Shown piece after piece: positions 17,660 to 25,810 of a DNA stretch of 64,000 nucleotides. Numbering within the stretch: position 1 is the first letter of the stretch; every line of letters begins with the position of its first letter. A program made the position numbers and the translations under genes. The DNA is from Brevundimonas sp. EYE_349. GTDB lineage: Bacteria; Pseudomonadota; Alphaproteobacteria; Caulobacterales; Caulobacteraceae. Location: NCBI RefSeq assembly GCF_023147505.1, contig NZ_JAHXPB010000004.1, positions 124,001 to 188,000 on the forward strand, read 5' to 3'. The notes beneath the pieces were generated by a model. The model had not been told where the DNA came from. It did no database searches and saw nothing but the letters and a program-made list of their open reading frames with translations.

Positions 17660-18016
17660 ATGAGTGAGCGCAGACCTTTCATCGCGACCTATATTCAGTC
17701 TAGCCGCCCGCATGGTGTGCTCTACGTCGGGATGACGGCCAATCTCTTCGAGCGTGGCCGTCAGCATCGTGATGGCGCGGTCGAGGGCTTTGCGAGCCGC
17801 TACGGTTGCGGTCTTCTTGTCTGGTACGAGCCGTTGGAGTTGGTCACCAGCGCCAAGCGCGTTTGGAAGCTGGAACTGATCGAACGGACGAACCCCGGAT
17901 GGATCGACCTCTATCCCAGTCTATGCGGCTTGGCGCCCGATCCTCGGGTCAAGCCCGAGGATGACGGAGAGGGAAGTGTGGCGGCCTTTTTGAAGCGGTT
18001 GGAAACGGACGAGTAG
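17660..18016 (+). CDS. GIY-YIG nuclease-like protein, apparently missing the catalytic Glu segment
   Basis: This 118-residue single-domain protein belongs to the small GIY-YIG group (UvrC N-terminal-like). The signature is HGVLYVGMT, followed by an arginine in ERGRQH, then FASRYGCGLLVWYE and the tail WKLELIERTNPGWIDL. In typical members about 20 residues separate the WYE from the WKL motif and include an REK-type segment with the metal-binding glutamate; here only 11 lie between, so that glutamate seems lost. The C-terminal DPRVKPEDDG is encoded by the right palindrome. Codon use is less GC-rich than neighbours. It ends 3 bases from the convergent tacA-like stop. Confidence 0.85.
   Translation: MSERRPFIATYIQSSRPHGVLYVGMTANLFERGRQHRDGAVEGFASRYGCGLLVWYEPLELVTSAKRVWKLELIERTNPGWIDLYPSLCGLAPDPRVKPEDDGEGSVAAFLKRLETDE
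17935..17964. repeat. REP-like palindromic repeat, right copy (inside a coding region)
   Basis: This is an exact inverted copy of 17611-17640, placed within the last third of the GIY-YIG gene, where it encodes DPRVKPEDD. Together the two copies bound a 354-base unit. Confidence 0.9.
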
Positions 18017-18019
18017 GTC

Positions 18020-19471
18020 TCACCCCGCCTCCTTCAACTGACCTTCCAGCCCCTGCTCCCGGACCTTGCGGTAGAGGGTCGAGCGGCCGATGCCCAGGCG
18101 GCGGGCGATCTCGCTCATGTGGCCGGCATAAACCTCGATGGCGTGCTGGATCAGGTCGCGCTCGATGTCTTCCAGCGTCCGCAGATGTCCGCGGTCGTCC
18201 AGGATGCGGATGGGCTGTTCGCCGGCGGCGGCCGCCTCGGTCTGGGCGTTGGCGGCGGTTGCGGCCTGAAGCGGGCGGGCGTCGGGCAGGGGGGCGGCGA
18301 CCCCGGATATGGCGGGAAAATCGTGCGGTTGCAGGAAGGGCGCGTCTGCTAGGACGATGGCGCGGAACACCGCGTTTTCTAGCTGACGGACATTGCCGGG
18401 CCAGTCGAACCCTTGCAGCTGGGCCAGGGTCTCGGGTGCGCAGCCGGCGATCCGCCTGCCTTCCTCTGCATTGAATCGGGCGATGAAATGCTCGACCAGG
18501 GCCGGAATGTCCTCGCGCCGTTCGCGCAGGGAAGGGGCCTCGATCGGGAAGACGTTCAGGCGATAGAACAGGTCCTCGCGGAAGGCGCCGTCCTTGACCT
18601 GCTGGGCCGGGTCGCGATTGGTCGCCGAGACGATGCGCACGTCGATCTTGACCGGGCGCTTGCCGCCGACCGGGTCGATCTCGCCTTCCTGCAGGGCGCG
18701 CAGCAGCTTGACCTGCATGTCCAGCGGCAGTTCGCCGATCTCGTCCAGGAACAGGGTGCCGCCGTCCGCCTCCCGGAACTTGCCTAGCGTCTTGTCCACG
18801 GCGCCGGTGAAGGCGCCCTTCTCGTGCCCGAACAGGATGGATTCGATCAGATTGGAGGGCAGGGCGCCGCAGTTGACCGCCACGAAGGGCTTGCCTGCGC
18901 GGTCGCTGGCGCCATGCAGGGCGCGGGCGATCACTTCCTTGCCCACGCCGCTTTCGCCGGTGATCAAGACGGGGATGGAGGATTTGGCCGCCCGGGCGCC
19001 CAGCGCCTTGACCATACGCATGGCGGGGCTGTCGCCCACGATGTCGTCGAAACTGGTGCGGCCCTGGGCGCGCTTGGTCAGGCGTCCGACCTCGGCCGTC
19101 AGGCGCTTCATCTGCAAGGCGTTGCGCACCCCGATCAGCAGCCGTTCCGGCCCCACCGGCTTGACGAAGAAGTCCTGGGCCCCCGCCTGCATGGCCTTGA
19201 CCACCATGTCGATGCCGCCGTTGGCGGTCAGCACGATCACCGGCTCGGCGACGCCCGCGCTGCGCAGTTCGGCCAGACATTCCAAGCCCGACATCTCGGG
19301 CATCACCATGTCCAGCAGTATCAGGTCCGCCCCGCCGCCCTGGGTCATCCGGTCGATGGCCTCGCCGCCGCCCGTCGCATGGACCACGGCGTATCCATCC
19401 CGCTCCAGCACGGCCTGGATCAGCCGGCGCTGGGTCGGATCGTCGTCGACGACCAGAATGGTCTTGGCCAT
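18020..19471 (-). CDS. tacA: Sigma-54-dependent response regulator, TacA-like
   Basis: This 483-residue NtrC-family activator has three parts. The receiver domain (1-120) has phospho-acceptor aspartate in LILLDMVMP. The AAA+ ATPase (about 140-375) has Walker A GESGVGKE, the sigma-54 contact loop GAFTGA and Walker [12 protein letters not shown] Fis-type helix-turn-helix at the C-terminus reads [17 protein letters not shown]. In Caulobacter TacA is phosphorylated through ShkA-ShpA and drives stalk and polarity genes. The identification rests on architecture and proximity to gapR, so another NtrC paralogue remains possible. Confidence 0.8.
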   Translation of the reverse strand: MAKTILVVDDDPTQRRLIQAVLERDGYAVVHATGGGEAIDRMTQGGGADLILLDMVMPEMSGLECLAELRSAGVAEPVIVLTANGGIDMVVKAMQAGAQDFFVKPVGPERLLIGVRNALQMKRLTAEVGRLTKRAQGRTSFDDIVGDSPAMRMVKALGARAAKSSIPVLITGESGVGKEVIARALHGASDRAGKPFVAVNCGALPSNLIESILFGHEKGAFTGAVDKTLGKFREADGGTLFLDEIGELPLDMQVKLLRALQEGEIDPVGGKRPVKIDVRIVSATNRDPAQQVKDGAFREDLFYRLNVFPIEAPSLRERREDIPALVEHFIARFNAEEGRRIAGCAPETLAQLQGFDWPGNVRQLENAVFRAIVLADAPFLQPHDFPAISGVAAPLPDARPLQAATAANAQTEAAAAGEQPIRILDDRGHLRTLEDIERDLIQHAIEVYAGHMSEIARRLGIGRSTLYRKVREQGLEGQLKEAG

Positions 19472-19629
19472 GACAGGCAGCCCTTCGTCTCGGCCGCCAG
19501 AACGCAGGTGGCCCGTTTCGGGACGGTTCTAGCGGCGATGAGGTGAAAATCGCGTTGTGCGGCGTGGTGAGCGGCGGGTTAACGGCATCGGAGGTTGCGC
19601 CTGTCATCGGGCGTCCCCAGAACAGGGGC

Positions 19630-21422
19630 ATGAACGCTCCCTTCAAGACGCCGAACGCCGACGCCCCCCTGTGGGACCTGACCGACCTCTACGCCTCGCG
19701 CGACGATGCGCGGGTCGCTGCCGATCTGGAAAAGGCCAGGGGATTGGTCGACGGCCTGAACGCCCTTCAGGGGCGGCTGGCCGCAGAGCAGGATGCGGCC
19801 GCGCTGGGCGTGTTGCTGGACCAGGCGATCGGGCTTTATGAGCAGGCGTCGGACGTGCTGGGCGCCCTGGGCGCCTACGCCTTCCTGTCGGCTTCGACCG
19901 CGCGCGACGATGCGGCGGCCCAAGGGTTTGAGGCGGATGTGCGCGAGAAGATCACCGCCATCGCCACCCCACCGTCTGGCTGACGCTAGAGATCAATCAG
20001 ATCGACGACGCGCGGCTGGAGGCGGCCTTGGACGCCCACGACGGCGCCGCCCGCTGGCGGCCGTGGCTGCGCCGGGTGCGGGCGATGAAGCCGCACGAAC
20101 TGTCGGCCGAGTTGGAGACCTTCATCGCCGAACGCGGCCCAATCACGGCCCAATGGCCGCGCCTGTTCGACGAGCAGCTGGCCGCCCTGCGCGCCAAGGC
20201 GGGAAACGAAAGCCTGACGCTGGCCGAAGCGCTGAACCGTCTGTCGGACGCCAAGCCGGCGCGTCGGAAGGCCGCCGCCGAGGGTTTGTCCGAGGCCTTG
20301 GCCGCCCGCGCCCCGACCCTGGCTCTGGTGCTGAACACCGTGGCCGCCGACAAGACGATGGAGGATCGCTGGCGCGGTTTCAAACGCCCCGCAGACAGCC
20401 GCCACCTGGGCAATGAGGTCGATGGCGAGGCCGTGGACGCGATGGCCGAGGCGGTGGCGGCCGCCTATCCGCGCCTGTCGCACCGCTATTACGCCCTGAA
20501 GGCCAAGGCGATGGGCAAGACCCGGCTGGACCACTGGGACCGCAACGCCCCCATCGAGACCACCACCCCGCGCACCTTTACCTGGAGCCAGGGGCGAGAG
20601 ATCGTGCTGGACAGTTTCTCGGACCTGGGCGGCGACTTCGCCGAACGGGCGGGCGGTTTCTTCGACAAGCCGTGGATCGACGGCCGGGCGCGGGCGGGCA
20701 AACAGTCCGGCGCCTACGCCCACCCCGTCACCGCCGACCGCCACCCTTACGTCTTCCTGAACTGGATGGGCGAGCGGCGCGATGTCCTGACCCTGGCGCA
20801 CGAACTGGGGCACGGCGTCCACCAGACCCTGGCGGCGGATCAGGGCACGCTTCTGGCCGATACGCCCCTGACCCTGGCCGAGACGGCATCCATCTTCGCC
20901 GAGGGGCTGACCTTCGATCGTCTGCTGGCCACGGCGCCCAAGGCCGAGCAGCGCGGCCTGCTGGCCGGACGGATCGAGGACGGGCTGAACACCGTGGTCC
21001 GCCAGATCGCCTTCCACCGTTTCGAGACCCGCTTCCATGACGAACGCCTGAAGGGCGAAGTGTCTCAGCCGCGCATCAACCAACTGTGGCTGGAGGAGAT
21101 GGGCGCCTCGCTGGGACCGGCGGTCAAGCTGAACCCTGGTTATGAACACTGGTGGGCCTATGTCAGCCACTTCGTCCACTCGCCCTTCTACGTCTATGCC
21201 TACGCCTTCGGCGACCTGCTGGCGGCGGCTTTGATGGAGGCGCGGCGCAACGATCCGACCGGCTTCACGCCGCTGTATCGTCAGTTGCTGGCCGGGGGCG
21301 GATCGCGCACCTATGTCGAGGCGCTGAAGCCCTTTGGCCTGGACCCGCGCGATCCGGCCTTCTGGAGCGTGGGTTGTCAGCGACTGGAGAGACTGGTCGA
21401 TCAGTTCGAGGCCCTGGGCTGA
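19630..21422 (+). pseudogene. pepF: Oligoendopeptidase F (M3 family), split by a frameshift
   Basis: An M3 zinc metallopeptidase of the PepF type is present but interrupted. The N-terminal part starts MNAPFKTP at 19630 and stops at 19983. The rest continues in another frame from about 19970, through the active site LAHELGHGVHQ to the end at 21422. Adding one C to the run at 19967-19970 restores an uninterrupted protein of about 597 residues across the junction (ATPTVWLTLE). This is either a genuine inactivating single-base deletion or a homopolymer sequencing error. The intact enzyme would cleave short peptides in the cytoplasm. Confidence 0.88.
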
Positions 21423-21492
21423 CCGGTCGGGCTTGAGCCGCGCGACGGCGCGGGTATAGTCGCGCGCAAGGAACGACGAGGGGAAGAACGCC

Positions 21493-21765
21493 ATGGCCGA
21501 CCACGACCACACCGCTACAGGTCCTGCGGACGCCGACGCGCAAAGCTATATGCGCGGCCATATGGAGGTGCGCGAGCAGGTCTCGACCTACCGCCTGTTC
21601 CTGACCCTGGCCAAATGGGGCAGCCTGGCCATCGCGGTTCTGCTGGTCTTCTTGACGCTGTGGTTCCATCCGGGCGGCAGCTTCATGGTCGCGCTCACCG
21701 GCGCGGTCGTCCTGGGCGGGGTGGGCTTCGTGGCCCTGCGGTCCAAGCCCGGCGCCGCGCACTGA
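21493..21765 (+). CDS. aa3-type cytochrome c oxidase subunit IV
   Basis: This 90-residue protein has a polar N-terminus, the alphaproteobacterial CoxIV motif AQSYMRGHMEVREQVSTYRLF (given here in part as MRGHMEVREQ), and two membrane helices near residues 45-60 and 65-80. It is the small accessory subunit of the aa3 oxidase in the inner membrane. Its family normally has one helix, so the second hydrophobic stretch is a slight extension. The main oxidase genes are elsewhere; it lies immediately upstream of the transhydrogenase operon. Confidence 0.85.
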   Translation: MADHDHTATGPADADAQSYMRGHMEVREQVSTYRLFLTLAKWGSLAIAVLLVFLTLWFHPGGSFMVALTGAVVLGGVGFVALRSKPGAAH

Positions 21766-21901
21766 TTTACGGCGTGCGCCGTTCGCGCCTTCCGTGGACG
21801 GAAATCGCAGGGTGCGCTGCAAGCTTTGGCATAACCGTGCTTTGACGGCCTGCGCCGGAACGGCCTAACCTTCGTTCAACCACAAGAACGAGGGGATTCG
21901 C

Positions 21902-23035
21902 TTGGCCGTCGCTATCGCCGTCACCCGTGAACGTCGTGAAGGCGAGACGCGCTGCGCCGTCACGCCTGAAACCGTCAAGAAGCTGATCGCCCTCGGCGCG
22001 ACCGTGGCGGTCGAGGCTGGGACGGGGCTGGGCTCGTCGATCCCCGACGCCCAATACACCGCCGCCGGCGCGGTGGTGAAACCGGACACGCGGGCCGTGC
22101 TGGACGGCGCCGACATCGTGCTGAAGGTGCGCGGGCCGACGGCGCAGGAAATCAGCGCCCTGAAACCCGGCGCCATCGTCCTGGCCATGCTGGACGCCTA
22201 TCGCGAGAAGGATACGGTCGAGGCCCTGCGCGGCGCCGAGGCCACGGCATTCGCCATGGAGTTCGTGCCTCGCATCACCCGCGCCCAGGTGATGGACGTG
22301 CTGTCGTCGCAGGCGAACCTGGCCGGATATCGCGCGGTGATCGAGGCGGCCTACGCCTATGGCAAGGGCTTCCCGATGATGATGACGGCGGCCGGCACCG
22401 TCGCCGCCGCAAAATGCTTCATCATGGGCGTCGGCGTCGCGGGGCTTCAAGCGATCGCCACGGCGCGACGGCTGGGCGCAGTGGTCACCGCCACCGATGT
22501 GCGCCCCGCCACCAAGGAACAGGTCGAAAGCCTGGGCGCCAAATTCCTGGCCGTCGAGAACGAGGAGTTCAAGAACGCCCAGACGGCAGGCGGCTACGCC
22601 AAGGAGATGTCGGCGGAATACCGCGCGCTTCAGGCCGAACTGACCGCCAGCCATATCGTCAAACAGGACGTGGTCATCACGACGGCTCTGATCCCCGGCC
22701 GCGCCGCGCCTGTTTTGCTGACCGCCGCCCACGTCGCCTCGATGAAGCCCGGCTCGGTCATCGTCGATCTGGCGGTCGAGGCGGGCGGCAATGTCGAAGG
22801 CTCGAAACTGAACGAGGTGGTCGTCACCCCGAACGGCGTCAGCATCGTCGGCTGGGCCAATCTGCCGGGCCGCATCGCCGCTGACGCCAGCGCCCTCTAC
22901 GCCCGCAACCTGTTCGCCTTCATCGGCCTGCTGATCAAGGACGGTGGGCTGAGCGTGGATCTGGAGGATGAAATCCTCAAGGCGTCGGTCGTCACCCACG
23001 GCGGGGCCATAGTCCATGAGGGCGTGAGGGGATGA
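21902..23035 (+). CDS. pntAA: NAD(P) transhydrogenase subunit alpha part 1 (NAD-binding)
   Basis: PntAA is the soluble NAD(H)-binding domain I of proton-translocating transhydrogenase, which makes NADPH from NADH and NADP using the proton gradient. The 377-residue protein begins MAVAIAVTRERREGETRCAV and has the Rossmann segment GVGVAGLQAIATARRLGA. The start is a TTG, supported by a GAGGGG ribosome site 6 bases before it and by the conserved family N-terminus. Its stop overlaps the next small gene as ATGA. Confidence 0.95.
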   Translation: MAVAIAVTRERREGETRCAVTPETVKKLIALGATVAVEAGTGLGSSIPDAQYTAAGAVVKPDTRAVLDGADIVLKVRGPTAQEISALKPGAIVLAMLDAYREKDTVEALRGAEATAFAMEFVPRITRAQVMDVLSSQANLAGYRAVIEAAYAYGKGFPMMMTAAGTVAAAKCFIMGVGVAGLQAIATARRLGAVVTATDVRPATKEQVESLGAKFLAVENEEFKNAQTAGGYAKEMSAEYRALQAELTASHIVKQDVVITTALIPGRAAPVLLTAAHVASMKPGSVIVDLAVEAGGNVEGSKLNEVVVTPNGVSIVGWANLPGRIAADASALYARNLFAFIGLLIKDGGLSVDLEDEILKASVVTHGGAIVHEGVRG

Positions 23036-23286
23036 TCACGCGTGTTCGCCCCGTTTTGACGGGGGTTGGTTTTGTGCTGCTCTGCGTAAGCATTCCTTGG
23101 CAGCTTTTGCTGGCGGTATGGGACGTGGCTCAAGCGCAGGTCGATTTGGAAAGCAGTTTCGCCCGATCCGTGATGATTAAAGCCATCGCCGACAATCTTC
23201 CTCAGGCCGTCTTCGATATGGCTGTCGGAGGCGGGCTGCTTATCCTTTGCAACATTGATAAGCGACTAGAACAAGGGCGCGCCTGA
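23032..23286 (+). CDS. Small membrane protein inserted between pntAA and pntAB
   Basis: This 84-residue protein of unknown function has two hydrophobic segments (about 8-30 and 60-75), so it is probably an inner-membrane hairpin. The ATG overlaps the pntAA stop by 4 bases and its own stop is 2 bases before pntAB, so it is translated within the operon. Codon use is visibly more AT-rich than the flanking pnt genes. It is not one of the usual transhydrogenase subunits. Acquisition or rapid drift are both possible. Confidence 0.7.
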   Translation: MITRVRPVLTGVGFVLLCVSIPWQLLLAVWDVAQAQVDLESSFARSVMIKAIADNLPQAVFDMAVGGGLLILCNIDKRLEQGRA

Positions 23287-23288
23287 CC

Positions 23289-23624
23289 ATGGAACACGTC
23301 GATCCCACCGTCTTCCGCCTGGCCATCTTCGTGCTGGCCATCTTCGTCGGCTATTACGTCGTCTGGTCGGTCACGCCTGCATTGCACACACCGCTGATGG
23401 CTGTGACCAACGCGATTTCCAGCGTCATCATCGTCGGCGGTCTGATCGCCGCCGCCGCGGTGTCGTGTGACGTGTCTGGCCCCAGCGCCTGGATCGCCAA
23501 GGGGGCGGGCGTGGTCGCCGTCACCTTGGCCAGCGTCAACATCTTCGGCGGCTTCATGGTCACGCGCCGCATGCTGGCCATGTACAAAAAGAAGGAGCGG
23601 CCAGCTCCCAAGGTCACGACGTGA
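23289..23624 (+). CDS. pntAB: NAD(P) transhydrogenase subunit alpha part 2 (membrane)
   Basis: This 111-residue membrane part of the alpha subunit has three or four helices and the family segments VTPALHTPLMAVTNAIS and TLASVNIFGGFMVTRRML. It forms half of the proton channel together with PntB. Splitting of alpha into PntAA and PntAB is usual in alphaproteobacteria. Confidence 0.95.
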   Translation: MEHVDPTVFRLAIFVLAIFVGYYVVWSVTPALHTPLMAVTNAISSVIIVGGLIAAAAVSCDVSGPSAWIAKGAGVVAVTLASVNIFGGFMVTRRMLAMYKKKERPAPKVTT

Positions 23625-23887
23625 CGGACGCCGCACAGATCGCCATCGTCGGCTCATGGGTCGGCACCGGCATCGGCTTCGGCCTGTGGCTGTATGGGTG
23701 GTTCGGGACGCAGATCCCGTTGAAACGTCAGCGGCTGCATGACTGCGGCATCGCCCTGGTCTTTTCGGCCATCCTGGTCCGCGTGGTGACGCAGGACCGG
23801 CCGCTGGGTGTCTTCGAATGGGCCCTGTTCTTTATCGGCCCCTTGTTCATCGCCGCCGCCCTGTGGCGGCTGGCGCGCACGTCTTAG
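23621..23887 (+). CDS. Small membrane protein between pntAB and pntB
   Basis: This 88-residue protein has GTG start overlapping the pntAB stop (GTGA) and about three hydrophobic segments. The sequence WLYGWFGTQIPLKRQRLHDCG separates the first two. I do not recognise a family. Translational coupling to pntAB and its location 13 bases before pntB suggest that it is expressed with the transhydrogenase. It could be an accessory subunit or merely a passenger. Confidence 0.7.
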   Translation: MTDAAQIAIVGSWVGTGIGFGLWLYGWFGTQIPLKRQRLHDCGIALVFSAILVRVVTQDRPLGVFEWALFFIGPLFIAAALWRLARTS

Positions 23888-23900
23888 GGGGAGGGGCGTG

Positions 23901-25322
23901 ATGAACGCATCTTTGGCCGCATTGGCCTATCTGGTTTCGGGCGTCCTGTTCATCCTGTCGCTGCGGGGGTTGTCCAGCCCCGAGACCAGTCGTCAGGGCA
24001 ACACCTTCGGCATGATCGGCATGGCCCTGGCCATCGGCGTGACCCTGCTGACGCTGGGCACGACGGGGGCGCTTGATCCCGTGACGCTGGGCCTGATCGC
24101 GGGGGGCGTCATCGTCGGCGGCGGGGGAGGGGCGCTGATCGCCAAGCGGGTCGCCATGACCGACATGCCGCAACTGGTCGCCGCCTTTCACAGTCTGGTC
24201 GGCATGGCCGCCTGTCTGGTCGCCATCGGCGCCATCTATGCGCCCGAGGCGTTTGGAATCCTGTCCGACGACGGCGCGGGCATCAAGACGCTGTCGATCG
24301 TCGAACTGAGCCTTGGCGTGGCCATCGGCGCCATCACCTTCACAGGATCGGTGATCGCCTTCGCCAAGCTGAACGGAAACATGAGCGGGGCGCCGATCAT
24401 CCTGCCGGCCCGGCACCTGATCAACGTCGGTCTGGCGCTGGCGCTGGTCTTTCTGATCGGCATCCTGATCGGCACCGCCGGTGCGGCGACATGGGCTTTC
24501 TGGGGCGTCTTCCTGATCGCGCTGGTTTTGGGCGCGACGCTGATCATCCCCATCGGCGGCGCTGACATGCCGGTCGTGGTGTCGATGCTGAACTCCTATT
24601 CCGGCTGGGCGGCGGCGGCCTTGGGCTTCACCCTGGAGAACATCGCCCTGATCATCACCGGCGCCCTGGTCGGGTCGTCGGGCGCCATCCTCAGCTACAT
24701 CATGTGCAAGGGCATGAACCGCAGCTTCGTCTCGGTGATTCTGGGCGGCTTCGGCGGAGGCGATGCGGCGGCCGGTCCCGGCGGCGCCAAGGAGACGCGC
24801 CCGGTCAAACAGGGCTCGGCCGAGGATGCGGCCTTCATCATGAAGAACGCCTCCAAGGTCATCATCGTGCCGGGCTACGGCATGGCGGTGGCCCAGGCCC
24901 AGCACGCGCTTCGTGAAATGGCCGACAAGCTGAAGGAGGAGGGCGTCGAGGTGAAATACGCCATCCACCCGGTCGCGGGCCGGATGCCGGGCCACATGAA
25001 CGTCCTGCTGGCCGAGGCCAACGTCCCCTATGACGAGGTGTTCGAACTGGAGGACATCAACGCCGAGTTCGCGACCGCCGACGTCGCCTTCGTCATCGGC
25101 GCCAACGATGTGACCAACCCGGCGGCCAAGACCGACCCGACCAGCGCCATCTACGGCATGCCGATCCTGGACGTGGAGAAGGCCGGAACCGTGCTGTTCA
25201 TCAAGCGCGGCATGGCGGCGGGCTATGCGGGCGTGGAGAACGAACTGTTCTTCCGCGACAACACGATGATGCTGTTCGCCGACGCCAAGAAGATGGTCGA
25301 GGGGATCGTGAAGGGGCTTTGA
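23901..25322 (+). CDS. pntB: NAD(P) transhydrogenase subunit beta
   Basis: PntB carries the proton-channel helices and the NADP-binding domain III. The 473-residue protein has about nine membrane helices up to residue 270. Domain III follows, with VIIVPGYGMAVAQAQHALRE (the GYGMAVAQAQ nucleotide loop), HPVAGRMPGHMNVLLAEA and GANDVTNPAA. The ATG at 23901 has an excellent AGGGGGAGGGG ribosome site. It completes the three-gene transhydrogenase set. Confidence 0.96.
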   Translation: MNASLAALAYLVSGVLFILSLRGLSSPETSRQGNTFGMIGMALAIGVTLLTLGTTGALDPVTLGLIAGGVIVGGGGGALIAKRVAMTDMPQLVAAFHSLVGMAACLVAIGAIYAPEAFGILSDDGAGIKTLSIVELSLGVAIGAITFTGSVIAFAKLNGNMSGAPIILPARHLINVGLALALVFLIGILIGTAGAATWAFWGVFLIALVLGATLIIPIGGADMPVVVSMLNSYSGWAAAALGFTLENIALIITGALVGSSGAILSYIMCKGMNRSFVSVILGGFGGGDAAAGPGGAKETRPVKQGSAEDAAFIMKNASKVIIVPGYGMAVAQAQHALREMADKLKEEGVEVKYAIHPVAGRMPGHMNVLLAEANVPYDEVFELEDINAEFATADVAFVIGANDVTNPAAKTDPTSAIYGMPILDVEKAGTVLFIKRGMAAGYAGVENELFFRDNTMMLFADAKKMVEGIVKGL

Positions 25323-25753
25323 AGGCTTCTCTTCCCAAGATCGTTGCTTTGGCGACCTTTTTCGCCCTCGCAGCCTGTTCCGCGCTGATGAAGCTGACGA
25401 TTTCCGGCGGACTGGACCGACCCGTGGTGCGGTTCGATGACGGCCGCGCGGCCTGCGTCGATTATCTGGACGTCCGCGATGTCGCCGCGCCTGGGCGTTC
25501 GCTGTGGACCTTGCGCGCCATCGGCGTGCGATGCGAGATGGTTGGACATATCGTCTATGGCGAGACGCCAGGTGGATTTATAGTCGAGACGCCGCCGGCC
25601 CCTTTGAACGCCGATGCATCCTATGAGGTTTTCGGCAAGGGTTTGACGACCAACCTGATGGCGAAGGTCCGCTGGTCCGGTGGCCTACGCATCCAATATC
25701 GCGACGGGGCATGGCGAGAAGCGGCAGTCGCCCACATGGCGCCCAGAACGTAG
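25319..25753 (+). CDS. Predicted lipoprotein of unknown function
   Basis: This 144-residue protein starts at a TTG overlapping the pntB stop. It has a signal peptide ending in lipobox LAAC (cysteine about residue 20), and the mature part contains two further cysteines. No domain is recognised. Overlap with pntB implies expression at the tail of the transhydrogenase operon, but a functional link is not shown. Codon use is somewhat less GC-rich than pntB. Confidence 0.65.
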   Translation: MKASLPKIVALATFFALAACSALMKLTISGGLDRPVVRFDDGRAACVDYLDVRDVAAPGRSLWTLRAIGVRCEMVGHIVYGETPGGFIVETPPAPLNADASYEVFGKGLTTNLMAKVRWSGGLRIQYRDGAWREAAVAHMAPRT

Positions 25754-25810
25754 CAGCCGCGCCGTTCAAGCCCTCTATCGCAACGCTTTCAGACCCGATA
25801 TCACGCGCTC

